From contig NZ_CAMFHB010000006.1 in NCBI RefSeq assembly GCF_945952055.1, positions 124,001 through 188,000 on the forward strand: a DNA stretch of 64,000 bases, given 5' to 3'. Shown in pieces: positions 34,463 through 43,821 of this stretch; position 1 is the first letter of the stretch, and each line of letters starts with the position of its first letter. A program made the position numbers and the translations under genes. This stretch comes from an uncultured Alsobacter sp. Lineage in GTDB: Bacteria > Pseudomonadota > Alphaproteobacteria > Rhizobiales > Beijerinckiaceae. The notes under the pieces were generated by a model. The model was not told the DNA's origin. It searched no databases and saw nothing but the letters and a program-made list of their open reading frames with translations.

Positions 34463-35371
34463 TCAGGCGGGGTGGGTCTTCCTCCAGTGGTCGGCGATGT
34501 CGATGCGCCGGGTCACCCAGACCTTGTCGTGCTTCAGCACGTAGTCGAGGAAGCGTTCCAGCGCCGCGGCGCGGCCGGGGCGTCCGACCAGGCGGCAGTG
34601 CAGGCCCACGTTGAACATCTTGGGCGATCCCTCGACGCCTTCCGCATAGAGCACGTCGAAGGAATCCTTCAGGTAGCTGAAGAACTGGTCCCCGCTGTTG
34701 AAGCCTTGGGGCGTCGCGAAGCGCATGTCGTTGGAATCGAGGGTGTAGGGCAGGATCAGGTGCGGTCCCTTGGGGCCCCGCACCCAGTAGGGGAGGTCGT
34801 CGGCATAGCTGTCCGACGAATAGGCGAAGCCGCCTTCCTCCATCACCAGCTTCGTCGTGTTCATCGAGCAACGCCCGAGATACCAACCGGTCGGGCGTGA
34901 GCCGGTCACCTCGGTGTGAATCCGGATCGCCTCCATGAGGTGGCGGCGCTCCTCCTCCTCGGGCATGTCCTTGTACTCGACCCACTTGTAGCCGTGCGAG
35001 GCGATCTCCCAGCCGGCCTCCTGCATGGCGGCGACCTGCTCGCGCCCGCGCATCATCGCCGTGGCCACGCCATAGACGGTGACCGGCATCTTGCGGCGGG
35101 TGAACATGCGCCACAGCCGCCAGAAGCCGGCCCGGGCGCCGTACTCGTAGATCGACTCCATATTCCAGTGGCGCTGGCCCGGCCATGGTGCCGCCCCGAC
35201 GATCTCCGAGAGGAAGGCCTCCGACGCCGCGTCGCCGTGCAGGACGTTGTTCTCGCCGCCTTCCTCGTAGTTGATCACGAACTGGACGCAGATCCGCGCA
35301 CCGCCGGGCCAGCGCGGATCGGGCGGATTGCGCCCATAGCCGGTCATGTCGCGCGGGTAGATGTCAGTCAT
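34463..35371 (-). CDS. puuE: PuuE-type allantoinase / polysaccharide deacetylase family
   Basis: 302-aa NodB-fold amidohydrolase. The N-terminal FVINYEEGGENNVLHGDAAS, WNMESIYEYGARAGFWR near residue 68 and EIASHGYKWVEYKDMPEEE near 120 are characteristic of PuuE-type proteins, which include metal-independent allantoinases. It would open (S)-allantoin to allantoate in purine catabolism. No other ureide gene is adjacent, although a hydantoinase operon lies 5 kb away; a related cyclic-amide substrate is possible. Its ATG was chosen because MTDIYPRDMTGYGRN matches the family N-terminus. Confidence 0.85.
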   Translation of the reverse strand: MTDIYPRDMTGYGRNPPDPRWPGGARICVQFVINYEEGGENNVLHGDAASEAFLSEIVGAAPWPGQRHWNMESIYEYGARAGFWRLWRMFTRRKMPVTVYGVATAMMRGREQVAAMQEAGWEIASHGYKWVEYKDMPEEEERRHLMEAIRIHTEVTGSRPTGWYLGRCSMNTTKLVMEEGGFAYSSDSYADDLPYWVRGPKGPHLILPYTLDSNDMRFATPQGFNSGDQFFSYLKDSFDVLYAEGVEGSPKMFNVGLHCRLVGRPGRAAALERFLDYVLKHDKVWVTRRIDIADHWRKTHPA

Positions 35372-35480
35372 GGCGGTGCTCCTCGAGGTCGCCCCAGCGA
35401 ACAGGGTCTCGCCCACGCTGGCAAGAGGCCTGCCAGGTATGGGGGCTCCGGGGGACGGGGTGGGTTGTGAATTGCGAATG

Positions 35481-35580
35481 GCGAGTAGCGAGGAGCGATA
35501 GGGGCCGTGCGAAGGAAAGGCGGTTGCCATTCTCCGTCTGCGCCGTTCCCCACGCGCTACCTCGCCGTTCGCTACTCGCT
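35481..35580. repeat. Family C inverted repeat
   Basis: Left arm GCGAGTAGCGA (35481-35491) and right arm TCGCTACTCGC (35569-35579), with further imperfect pairing outside, separated by about 77 bases. It lies in the 277-bp gap between divergent puuE and the GNAT-C39 gene. The short tandem character (GCTACTCGC-like units) suggests an interspersed genomic repeat and not a single operator. Confidence 0.55.
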
Positions 35581-35648
35581 CTCTCCCCTGGTCACACGCC
35601 CTTCGCTCCCCGGTTTCCCCCGGGGCCCCGACGCCCTACACTGTCGCC

Positions 35649-36794
35649 ATGCCCGCCACCGCACCGCTTGCCCGCGCCAACGCCTCCTCCGGGGTCGTCA
35701 TCCGTCCCGCCACGCTGGCCGATCTCGACGCCATCGAGACGATCGAGAACCGCGTCTTCGAGACGGATCGCCTGTCCCGGCGTTCGCTGCGCCGGTTCAT
35801 CACCACCGATCGCGACGCCCTGCTGGTGGTGGATCGCGGGGGTGAACTGGTGGGCTACGCGCTCGTCGCGTTCCGCCGCGGGACGGCCCTGGCGCGGCTC
35901 TACTCCATCGCGATCCTGCCGGAAGCCGGCCGTGGCGGCCTCGGGCGGCAACTGCTGGCCGCCGTCGAGGCCGAGGCCCAGGAGCGCGGCTGCCTGCTGC
36001 TGCGCCTCGAGGTGAGGGCCGACAACCACGCGGCCATTCGCCTCTACGAGCGCTGCGGCTATCACCGCTTCGGCGTCTACGAGGACTACTACGAGGACCA
36101 TCAGGACGCGCTGCGCTACGAGAAGCCGCTGGTGAAGCACGCGGAGCCGCCCCGCGGCGGGCCGCCCTTCTGGGAGCAGACGACCGACTTCACCTGCGGA
36201 CCGTCCTGCCTGCTGATGGCGATGGCCTGGGCCGACCCCACCTTCGCGCCGAGCCGCGCCGCCGAGATCCGGCTTTGGCGCGAATCGACCACCGTGTTCA
36301 TGACCTCGGGCCTGGGCGGATGCGAGCCCTACGGCCTGGCGGTGACGCTGGCCCGGCACGGCGTCATCCCGGAGGTGCGCCTGTCCGAGCCGGGTCCCTT
36401 CTTCCTCGACAGCGTGCGCTCGCCCGAGAAGCGGGAGGTGATGCGCATCACCCAGGAGGAATTCCGGCGCGATGCCGAGGAGATGGCGATCCCCGTGATC
36501 ATCGAACCGCTCGGGGAGGCGGAACTGCACCGGGTGCTCGATGCGGGAGCCGTGGTGATCGTGCTCGTCTCGGGCTACCGCATGTTCCGCAAGAAGGCGC
36601 CGCACTGGCTGCTGGCACACGCCCATGACGGGCGGCACGTCTTCGTTCACGATCCCTGGGTCGAGCCGTCGGACTTCGAGACCCCGATGATGGCCTCCAA
36701 CCTGCCCATCCCGGCCGACGAGTTTCACCGCATGGCGCGCTACGGATCGAGCGACCTGCGGGCGGCGATCATCGTGAGGCGTCCCGGCGGCTGA
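35649..36794 (+). CDS. GNAT acetyltransferase fused to a peptidase C39-like domain
   Basis: 381 aa. Residues about 16-160 are a RimI-like GNAT domain (acetyl-CoA loop AGRGGLGRQLLAAVE near 95, ADNHAAIRLYERCGYHRFG near 120). Residues about 170-375 form a papain-like C39 domain with the nucleophile in TTDFTCGPSCLLMAM near 180 and His/Asp in HDGRHVFVHDPWVEPSD near 325. This two-domain protein typically travels with an RLAN-RimK ATP-grasp ligase, which is indeed the next gene. Likely roles are acylation and processing of the peptide bond made by the ligase. The product is not known. Confidence 0.87.
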   Translation: MPATAPLARANASSGVVIRPATLADLDAIETIENRVFETDRLSRRSLRRFITTDRDALLVVDRGGELVGYALVAFRRGTALARLYSIAILPEAGRGGLGRQLLAAVEAEAQERGCLLLRLEVRADNHAAIRLYERCGYHRFGVYEDYYEDHQDALRYEKPLVKHAEPPRGGPPFWEQTTDFTCGPSCLLMAMAWADPTFAPSRAAEIRLWRESTTVFMTSGLGGCEPYGLAVTLARHGVIPEVRLSEPGPFFLDSVRSPEKREVMRITQEEFRRDAEEMAIPVIIEPLGEAELHRVLDAGAVVIVLVSGYRMFRKKAPHWLLAHAHDGRHVFVHDPWVEPSDFETPMMASNLPIPADEFHRMARYGSSDLRAAIIVRRPGG

Positions 36795-36956
36795 GGCTCT
36801 GCCCTCATCCTGTCGCAAATCTGCGTATGGTTTCGCAACCTGCCGCGCCGAGCGGCGTTGGACTGCCTCGGAACGGGACCGGGGCGTGTTGCCCTCCCGT
36901 CCCGCACGGCCGCGTTCCCCACTCCAGAACTTCGGTTCAGCGCTCCGAGAACCTTC

Positions 36957-38429
36957 ATGACCGGTTGGGTCATCCTCGTCGACAATCTGCGCGACTTCCC
37001 GAACGCCGACACCCCTCACAAGGTGATCACGACAAGCGATTATCTTGCCCGGCCCCGTCTGTTCGAGGGCGGCCGGACCAAGGTGATCAACCTGTCACGG
37101 TCCTACAACTACCAGTCGCGAGGCTACTACGCTTCGCTTCTGGGTGAGGCGCGTGGCCACCGCATGCTCCCGACCGTGGAGACGATGCTGGAGCTGCGGG
37201 AGCGCAAGCTTTACGAGCACGCTCTGCCCGAACTCGAGGACGCGCTCAACCGGGCGCTCGCGAAGGCCGGGCGAGTGCCGGAGGACGGAAAAATCCTCGT
37301 CTGCTTCGGCATCGTCCGCGACGAGGCCTTGGAGCCCTTCGGCAAGCTCCTGTTCGACTGGTTCCGCGGCCCGGCCCTGCAGGTTTCCGTCGAGGCGACC
37401 ACCACGGCCGGCGGGTCGTGGGCCTCGATCGAGCGCATCCGGCCGCGACCCCTGGCAAAGCTCGATCCGGACGACCTCGCCTTCTTCCGCGAGGCGCTGC
37501 ACGCCCACACCCGGCAGACCTGGAAGACGCCGCGGACGCGCCCCGTCGCCAAGTACTCGCTCGCGGTGCTACACGACCCGGCCGATCCGCTGCCGCCGTC
37601 CTCTCCCGAGACGCTGCGCCACTTCGCCCGCATCGCGGAAAAGATGTCCGTCGACGTCGAGCCCATCACGCGGCGCGACCTGTCCTCGCTCTCCGAATTC
37701 GATGCGCTCTTCATCCGGGCGACCACGTCCATCGACAACTACACCTACCGCTTCGCCCGGCGCGCGATGCAGGAGGGCATGCCGGTCATCGACGATCCGG
37801 TGTCGATGATCCGGTGCACCAACAAGGTCTACCTGACCGAACTCATGATGCAGCACGGGGTGCCGATCCCCCCGACGGTGATGATTGCCGACGAGGACGA
37901 CATCAGGACGGCCATCGACACGCTGGGCCTGCCGCTGGTCGTGAAGATCCCCGACGGATCCTTCTCGCGGGGGGTGCACAAGCTGGGCACCGAGGCCGAG
38001 GTGCGCGCGCTCGTCGCCCGCCTGTTCCAGGACACCGACCTGCTGCTGGCGCAGAAGTTCATGCCGACGGCCTTCGACTGGCGGGTGGGCGTGCTCGGCG
38101 GCGAGCCGCTGTTCGCCTGCCAGTACCACATGGCCAAGGGGCACTGGCAGATCCTCAAGCACGATGCCAACGGCACGAGCAAGGAAGGCGGGCACAGGAC
38201 CGTCCCGATCGAGGAGGCGCCGCGCGACGTCATCGACATCGCCCTGAAGGCCGCCCGGCCGATCGGAAAGGGCCTCTACGGGGTCGACCTGAAGGAGACG
38301 CCGGACGGCGTCGTCGTCATCGAGGTCAACGACAACCCCAATCTCGACCATGGCGTCGAGGACCAGGCCGGCAAGGACGTCGTCTGGACCCGCCTCCTGG
38401 AGTGGTTCATCGGCCGCATCGACGCGTGA
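36957..38429 (+). CDS. RimK-family ATP-grasp ligase with RLAN N-terminal domain
   Basis: 490 aa. Residues about 1-150 match the RimK-like ATP-grasp N-terminal (RLAN) region (GWVILVDNLRDFPNADTPHK, NLSRSYNYQSRGYYASLLGE). The ATP-grasp fold spans about 285-485: TNKVYLTELMMQHGVPIPPT near 292, VVKIPDGSFSRGVHKL near 325 and the metal site VIEVNDNPNLDHGVEDQ near 457. ATP-grasp ligases of this type join an amino group to a carboxylate through acyl phosphate. The ATG at 36957 was chosen by family start. With the GNAT-C39 gene 162 bases upstream it forms a probable biosynthetic or modification cassette. Confidence 0.88.
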   Translation: MTGWVILVDNLRDFPNADTPHKVITTSDYLARPRLFEGGRTKVINLSRSYNYQSRGYYASLLGEARGHRMLPTVETMLELRERKLYEHALPELEDALNRALAKAGRVPEDGKILVCFGIVRDEALEPFGKLLFDWFRGPALQVSVEATTTAGGSWASIERIRPRPLAKLDPDDLAFFREALHAHTRQTWKTPRTRPVAKYSLAVLHDPADPLPPSSPETLRHFARIAEKMSVDVEPITRRDLSSLSEFDALFIRATTSIDNYTYRFARRAMQEGMPVIDDPVSMIRCTNKVYLTELMMQHGVPIPPTVMIADEDDIRTAIDTLGLPLVVKIPDGSFSRGVHKLGTEAEVRALVARLFQDTDLLLAQKFMPTAFDWRVGVLGGEPLFACQYHMAKGHWQILKHDANGTSKEGGHRTVPIEEAPRDVIDIALKAARPIGKGLYGVDLKETPDGVVVIEVNDNPNLDHGVEDQAGKDVVWTRLLEWFIGRIDA

Positions 38430-38521
38430 GGCGGAAGTTCCCTGCGGTCATCGGCCCATGAACGTCTTCATCCTGAGAGCTTTTGAAACATTTGCCAGTC
38501 CAGCTTGCCTCATTCTCTCCG

Positions 38522-38609
38522 CGTCATGGCCGGGCTTGGCACGGCCACCCACGACTTGAGAATGGCGCAGGCAGAGTCGTGGGTCCCCGGGCCAAGCCCG
38601 GGGATGACG
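38522..38609. repeat. Family A inverted repeat, copy 2 (88 bp, with longer outer arms)
   Basis: Begins CGTCATGGCCGGGCTTGG and ends CCAAGCCCGGGGATGACG. Outer sequence extends the symmetry: GCCAGTCCAG near 38494 pairs with CTGGACTGCC near 38630. It lies between the convergent RimK-like and DUF533 genes. Confidence 0.88.
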
Positions 38610-38727
38610 GCTGAGAGGTTGGCTTGAACTGGACTGCCAGTCCTAAGACAAGAGTCTCGACAGTCTCGAGCTGCCCGCGCCGCAGCCTTCGACCGCTGCT
38701 CTTGATGTTGGCCGCGGGTGGTGACAC

Positions 38728-39678
38728 CTACACCTGTACCTTCGCGCTTTCGGCCGCGGCGTCGATATGGGCGACGAGCTGTTCGTCGAGGCCGAGCGCC
38801 TCTGCCAGCGCGGCCAGGAAGTCCTTCTCGGCCTGTTCGTCGGGATCGATGGTGAGCCTGGCCGCCGTGTAGACCTGCGCGGCCATGGCGGGCTCGGCCA
38901 CGGCGGCGGCGAGGTCCTCCACGGTGGCGGGGTTGGCGAACTCCTGGTCCAGGAACTGCGCGGCCTCGGTGTCGATGCCGAGCTGCTGGAGGCCGCCGAC
39001 GATCTGGGCCCGCTCGGCATCGTCCACCGTCCCGTCCGCGGCCGCCGCGGCGATCATGGCGCGCAGCAGGATCTCGGCGTTCTCCTGGTCGACCCGGTCG
39101 TTGCCCGTCGATCCGAAGGGCGAGCGCTCCGGCGGGGCCGCGAGGCCCTGGGCCTGCCCCAGGTCCATCATCGGCTTGCCGAGCGAGTAGTTCTGCCACG
39201 CCTGGTAGGCGAGGCCGCCGATCATGGCGAGCCCGCCGAGCTTGGCTGCGTTGACGGCCAGGCCGCGGCCGGCCTTGCTGCCGAGGAAGAGGCCGGCCAG
39301 CGAACCGAGCGCGCCGCCGGCCGCGAACTGGTTCTGGTTGACGACGTCGCGCAGCTTGCCGGCCAGATCGCCGCCCGAGCGGCCGCCCGAAAGCTGGCCG
39401 ATGATGTCGTTGAGGGCGGGACCGGCGCCGGACTTCTGAGCCGCGCCCTGGAGGCCCTGCGTCGCTTGGCCGAGCACGGCGCCCAGCAGGCCGCCGAGGC
39501 CGCCCGCCGCGCCGCCGGCCGAGGTGCCTCCCGGCGCGCCCTGCTGCAACTGGCCGAGCACGGAGCCGAGAATGTCGCCCAGGCCGCCCTGCGGGGCAGC
39601 GCCGGGAGCCGCGCGGGCCCCGGATGGAGCCTGGCTGGCCGCGACCAGCGCATCGAGCATTTTCTTCGCGTCGAACAT
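38728..39678 (-). CDS. DUF533 / TerB-like family protein
   Basis: 316 aa. The start FDAKKMLDALVAASQ is standard for DUF533. A Gly/Ala/Gln-rich low-complexity stretch covers about residues 20-110, a glycine-zipper-like hydrophobic segment (AAGGALGSLAGLFLGSKAGR) about 118-165, and a helical TerB-like domain about 205-316 (ILLRAMIAAAAADGTVDDAE). Function unknown; it is probably membrane-associated. The ATG at 39678 has a GGGGA site and fits the family; a longer frame would add 17 atypical residues. Single gene. Confidence 0.85.
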   Translation of the reverse strand: MFDAKKMLDALVAASQAPSGARAAPGAAPQGGLGDILGSVLGQLQQGAPGGTSAGGAAGGLGGLLGAVLGQATQGLQGAAQKSGAGPALNDIIGQLSGGRSGGDLAGKLRDVVNQNQFAAGGALGSLAGLFLGSKAGRGLAVNAAKLGGLAMIGGLAYQAWQNYSLGKPMMDLGQAQGLAAPPERSPFGSTGNDRVDQENAEILLRAMIAAAAADGTVDDAERAQIVGGLQQLGIDTEAAQFLDQEFANPATVEDLAAAVAEPAMAAQVYTAARLTIDPDEQAEKDFLAALAEALGLDEQLVAHIDAAAESAKVQV

Positions 39679-39759
39679 GGATCCCCACTCCCCTGGCATG
39701 GCTTTGCCCAGTCTAGGCCCAGCCATCAAACGAGGGGAATGCGGAAAGCGTGTGACGCG

Positions 39760-40401
39760 TCAGCCTTTCAACTGGGACGCCGCCCTGGCGAGATCGGTGA
39801 TCGTCTGCCAGTCGCCGTCCTTCAGGGCCGCCGCCGGCGTGACCCACGACCCGCCGACGCAGACCACGTTCGGGAGAGCGAGGTAGTTCTTCGCCTTTGC
39901 GGCGTCGATGCTGCCGGTGGGGCAGAAGGTGAGGTGCGGCAACGGGCCGCCCAGCGCCTTCAGATAGGCGAGGCCGCCGGCCGGCTCGGCCGGGAAGAAC
40001 TTCAGGACGTGATGGCCCATCTCGGCCGCGGCCATCGCCTCGCTCGCGGTGGCGACGCCGGGGAGCAGGGGCGCGGGGCAGCGGGCCGCCGCGTCGACGA
40101 GCTTGGGCGTGGTGCCAGGGCTGACCAGGAACTTGGCGCCGGCCGACACCGCCTCGTCGACCTGCGAGGGGGACAGCACGGTGCCGGCGCCCACCACGGC
40201 TTCGGGCACGTGCTTGGCGATGGTCTCGATGGCCTCGAGCGCCCCGTCCGTGCGCAGGGTGATCTCAAGGACGGGCAGGCCGCCGGCCACCAGCGCGCGG
40301 GCGAGCGGCAGGGCCTGCCGGGCGTCGTCGATCGTCAGCACCGGGATCACCGGCGCGAGGCGCAGCGTGGCGAGGAGGCTGGCGTTGCGGGCATCGGACA
40401 C
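39760..40401 (-). CDS. eda: KDPG/KHG aldolase
   Basis: 213 aa, exactly the usual Eda length. Cleaves 2-keto-3-deoxy-6-phosphogluconate to pyruvate and glyceraldehyde 3-phosphate. The general base Glu is in [13 protein letters not shown] near residue 44, the GAGTVL motif is near 72, and the Schiff-base Lys is in [14 protein letters not shown] near 130. A GTG start at 40401 has AAGGAG 8 bases upstream. No edd or KDG kinase gene is adjacent. 2-Dehydro-3-deoxy-6-phosphogalactonate aldolase is an alternative assignment. Confidence 0.92.
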   Translation of the reverse strand: MSDARNASLLATLRLAPVIPVLTIDDARQALPLARALVAGGLPVLEITLRTDGALEAIETIAKHVPEAVVGAGTVLSPSQVDEAVSAGAKFLVSPGTTPKLVDAAARCPAPLLPGVATASEAMAAAEMGHHVLKFFPAEPAGGLAYLKALGGPLPHLTFCPTGSIDAAKAKNYLALPNVVCVGGSWVTPAAALKDGDWQTITDLARAASQLKG

Positions 40402-40485
40402 GGGCGTGCTCCTTGGTGCAGGGGGCCTGACGTGGGTGTGCACGGGCGGGATGATGACGTCAACAGCGGGAGGGGGCGCGACCCT

Positions 40486-40531
40486 TCTGCGCCCTTCGAC
40501 GCGCCGCCTTCGGCGGCTGCTCGGGACGAAG
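40486..40531. repeat. Family B repeat, degenerate right half only
   Basis: TCTGCGCCCTTCGACG followed by a GCCGCC/GGCGGC hairpin and GCTGCTCGGGACGA corresponds to the right half of the complete copies at 55013 and 63602. The left half is not recognisable here, so this is a decayed or truncated copy. Confidence 0.6.
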
Positions 40532-40624
40532 ACCCGTGCTGAAGCCGAATCCCTCTGAGGGCTCTTCACACGCTCTGACCATCGGCCGCGGGCGGCGTGT
40601 CGACGGATGCTGGACGATCCAGGC

Positions 40625-43600
40625 CTACTCCGCCGGGGCGTGGGCTTCCGTGCCGGCAGGGCGCCCGGCCTTGCGGGCCTGCTTCTCGGCCTTGCGCGCC
40701 AGCCGTGCCTCGCGCCGGCGTGCCCGCCAGGCGGAGACGTTGGCGAGCGCCATCAGCGCCGCCGGCGTCACCACGAGCGTCAGGACGGTGGCGAAGCCCA
40801 GCCCGAAGACGATGGCGGTGGACAGGTGGATCCACCACTGCGTCGACGGCGCGCCGATGAAGATCTCGCGCTGCACGAAGTCGATGTTGATGCCGAAGGC
40901 GATGGCGAGCACGCCCAGCACCGCGGTGACGGCGGTGAGCACGACCGGACGGGCGCGCTCGCGGCAGGTCTCGATGATGGCGTCGTAGGCGTCCCAGCCC
41001 TCGCGCCGTAGCCTGTCGTAGGTGTCGATCAGGACGATGTTGTTGTTCACGATGACCCCGGCATTGGCGATGATGCCGATGCCGGTCATGACCACGCCGA
41101 AGGCCTGGCCCATGACCATGAGCCCCAAGAGCACGCCGATGGTCGACAGGACGACCGCCGAGAGCACCAGCAGCACGCTGGTGAACTTGTTGAACTGGGC
41201 CAGCAGGATCGCGAAGATCAGGAACATGGCCGTGCCGAAGGCCTTCACGAGGAAGGCGCCGGCCTTGGCGCGCTCCTCGTCCTCGCCCTTCAGCCGGAAC
41301 GTCACGCCGGCTCCGAGATCGGCGGCGGCGAGGTCCCTGGCGAGCGCCTGTTGGACGACGGCGCTCTGCACGCCCTCCGCGACGTTCGAGGACACGGTCA
41401 TCACGCGCTGCCCGCCGACGCGGTTGATCTGGCCGACGCGCTGCGTGGGCACCCGCTCGACGAAGTTGCCGATGGGTACCGAGCCCGCGGGCGTTGTCAT
41501 GCGCAGTTCCTCGAGCTGGTCGAGGGTGCGCTTGTTCTCCGGGAAGCGGACGATGAGGTCGACCGACTTGTCGGTGTCGTTGGGCCTGTACTCGGTGATC
41601 TTGACGCCGTTGGTCACGAGCTGGACCGCGGTTCCGACTGTCAGGGCGCTGGCGCCGTACTTGGCGGCCTCCGTCTTGTCGACGCGGATGGTCCAGTCGA
41701 TGCCGGGCAGCGGCTGCCCGTCGTCGACGTCGCGCACGTCCGGCCGGGCGGCGAGGATCGCGGCCACCTTGCGCGCGGCGCCGGGCAGCTGGTCGGGATC
41801 GAGCGAGGTGAGCTGGACCTGCACCGGCTTGCCGGTCGGGGGACCGGCGCGGGGCGCCGTGACCTCGATGGACACGCCGGGGATGTCCGCGGTGCGCTTG
41901 CGGATGTCGTCCATGATCTCGTGGGCCGGGCGGCGATGCTGCCACTCGACGAACTCGAACTGGATGGTGCCGACCGTGTCCTCGGAGATCTCGTTGGAGC
42001 CCTTCTGGCCCTCGCCGGCCCGGGCATAGACGGTGCGGATCTCCTGCATCGGCAGGATCTGCGCCTCGACCCGGCGGACCAGCGCGTCCTTCTCCGACAG
42101 GGCGAGGTTGCCGCGGGCGTGAATCTGCACGAGCCCGTAGTCGGGCTCGACGCTGGGGAAGAACTCGACCCCGCTGCCGAGCTTGCCGTAGGCATATTGC
42201 ACGCCGACGAGCAGGCAGAGCGTCGCGAACAGCGTCAGTCCCGGCCGCTTCAGGACGTTGCGGACCACCGACATGTAGAGCCCGCGCTCGGAGGCGCGCT
42301 CGTCGTGCGGCACCTCGGCCGCGCGGCCGAGCAGGGCTCCCAGCGTCGGGGTGAAGAACAGCGCCACCACCAGCGAGGCCGAGAGCGTCGCGATGAGGGT
42401 GAGCGGCAGGTACTTCATGAACTCGCCGACGATCCCCGGCCAGAACATCAGCGGCGAGAACGCCGCCACGCGCGTCAGGGTGGCGGCGATGACCGGTCCG
42501 GCCATGCGTCTGGCGGCCAGGGCGTAGGCCTCTTTCGGCGGCATGCCCTCGGCCATGCGCCGCTCGGCGAACTCCGACACGATGATCGCGTCGTCGACGA
42601 GCATGCCCACGGCCAGGATCAGGCCGAAGAGGACGACGATGTTCACCGTCAGCCCGGCCATCTGCAGGCCGAGGATGCCGGTCAGGAACGAGGCGGGAAT
42701 GGCGATGCCGATGAAGATCGACGCGCGCCCGCCCAGCACGACGAGCATGATGACGAAGACGAGCAGCACCGCGGTGATCACGCTGTTCTGCAGTTCGTGC
42801 AGCATGTCGCGGATGGTCTTCGACTTGTCCTGGGTGAAGGACACGTCGATGGTTCCGGGCCAGGCCTGGCGCATCTGGCCCACGACGTATTTCACGGCAT
42901 CGACCGTCTCGATGAGGTTGGCGCCGGTGCGCTTGGAGACCTCGATGGCGATGGCCGGCTTGCCGTTGACCCGGGTGACCGACGTGGCGTCCTTGAAGGT
43001 AGGCCGCACTTCCGCGACTTCGCCCAGCGACACGCTGGCGCCACTGGAGGCGACGAGCGGCAGCTTGAGGACGTCCTGCGGCTTCTCGATGAGAGCCGGC
43101 ACCTTCACCGCGAAGCGCCCGCTGCCGCCTTCCAGCGCGCCGGCGGCCACGAGGCTGTTGCCCTGCACGGTCGCCGCGATGAGCTCCGACAGCGAGATGC
43201 CATAGCTTTTCAGCAGCATCGGCTCGGCGATGATCTCCACCACCTCGTCGCGCGCGCCGCGCAGGTCCGCCGAGAGCACCCCCGGGATCTGCTCGATGGC
43301 GTTCTTGGCCGTGCGGGCGACGCGCAGCAGGGTCCGCTCGGGCACCTCGCCGGTCAGCGCCACGACGAGAACCGGGAAGAGCGAGAGGTTGACCTCGCGC
43401 ACCGAAGGCTGGTCGGCGTCCTTGGGCAGGTCGCGCTTGGCGTCGTCGACCTTGGCGCGCACGTCGGCCAGCGCCTTGGACGAGTCGAAGCCGGCCTGGA
43501 ACTCGAGCAGCACGAAGCCGCCGCCCTCGAAGGCGGTGGAGCGCATCTCCTTCACGTTGGTGACCGACTTCAGCTGCGTCTCGATGGGGCGCAGCAGCAG

Positions 43601-43786
43601 CCGCTCGCTGTCCTCCGGGCTGATGCCGCGTTGGGAGAGCTGCACGTAGACGATCGGGACCTTGACGTCCGGCTCCGCCTCCTTGGGGATGGTCATGTAG
43701 GCGGAGAAGCCCGCGACCAGCAGGAACAGCAGCAGCGCCAGCGTCAGGCGCGAATGGCTGATCGCGTATTCGACCGGGTTCTTCAT
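40625..43786 (-). CDS. RND-family efflux transporter permease
   Basis: 1053-aa inner-membrane pump of the AcrB/HAE1-like superfamily. TM1 is at about residues 12-32, and the proton-relay aspartates are visible in [15 protein letters not shown] near residue 397. Two large periplasmic loops (about 35-330 and 555-860) and two blocks of helices give the expected 12-TM topology. It starts 35 bases after the adaptor gene, so the two form one operon. An outer-membrane TolC-type gene is not present. Substrates may be drugs, solvents or lipids. Confidence 0.93.
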   Translation of the reverse strand: MKNPVEYAISHSRLTLALLLFLLVAGFSAYMTIPKEAEPDVKVPIVYVQLSQRGISPEDSERLLLRPIETQLKSVTNVKEMRSTAFEGGGFVLLEFQAGFDSSKALADVRAKVDDAKRDLPKDADQPSVREVNLSLFPVLVVALTGEVPERTLLRVARTAKNAIEQIPGVLSADLRGARDEVVEIIAEPMLLKSYGISLSELIAATVQGNSLVAAGALEGGSGRFAVKVPALIEKPQDVLKLPLVASSGASVSLGEVAEVRPTFKDATSVTRVNGKPAIAIEVSKRTGANLIETVDAVKYVVGQMRQAWPGTIDVSFTQDKSKTIRDMLHELQNSVITAVLLVFVIMLVVLGGRASIFIGIAIPASFLTGILGLQMAGLTVNIVVLFGLILAVGMLVDDAIIVSEFAERRMAEGMPPKEAYALAARRMAGPVIAATLTRVAAFSPLMFWPGIVGEFMKYLPLTLIATLSASLVVALFFTPTLGALLGRAAEVPHDERASERGLYMSVVRNVLKRPGLTLFATLCLLVGVQYAYGKLGSGVEFFPSVEPDYGLVQIHARGNLALSEKDALVRRVEAQILPMQEIRTVYARAGEGQKGSNEISEDTVGTIQFEFVEWQHRRPAHEIMDDIRKRTADIPGVSIEVTAPRAGPPTGKPVQVQLTSLDPDQLPGAARKVAAILAARPDVRDVDDGQPLPGIDWTIRVDKTEAAKYGASALTVGTAVQLVTNGVKITEYRPNDTDKSVDLIVRFPENKRTLDQLEELRMTTPAGSVPIGNFVERVPTQRVGQINRVGGQRVMTVSSNVAEGVQSAVVQQALARDLAAADLGAGVTFRLKGEDEERAKAGAFLVKAFGTAMFLIFAILLAQFNKFTSVLLVLSAVVLSTIGVLLGLMVMGQAFGVVMTGIGIIANAGVIVNNNIVLIDTYDRLRREGWDAYDAIIETCRERARPVVLTAVTAVLGVLAIAFGINIDFVQREIFIGAPSTQWWIHLSTAIVFGLGFATVLTLVVTPAALMALANVSAWRARRREARLARKAEKQARKAGRPAGTEAHAPAE

Positions 43787-43821
43787 CGTCGCCTCACAGC
43801 GCCGCCATCACAGCGCTAGCT

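Noticed and set aside
36858-36956. Upstream-extended start for the RimK-like gene
   Set aside because: The 33 extra residues are unconserved-looking; GWVILVDNLRDF at the later ATG is the family start.
39820-40130. tRNA or small RNA near eda
   Set aside because: GC-rich hairpins only; no cloverleaf with the TTCGA-type arm and CCA-end pairing could be drawn here or in the other intergenic gaps.
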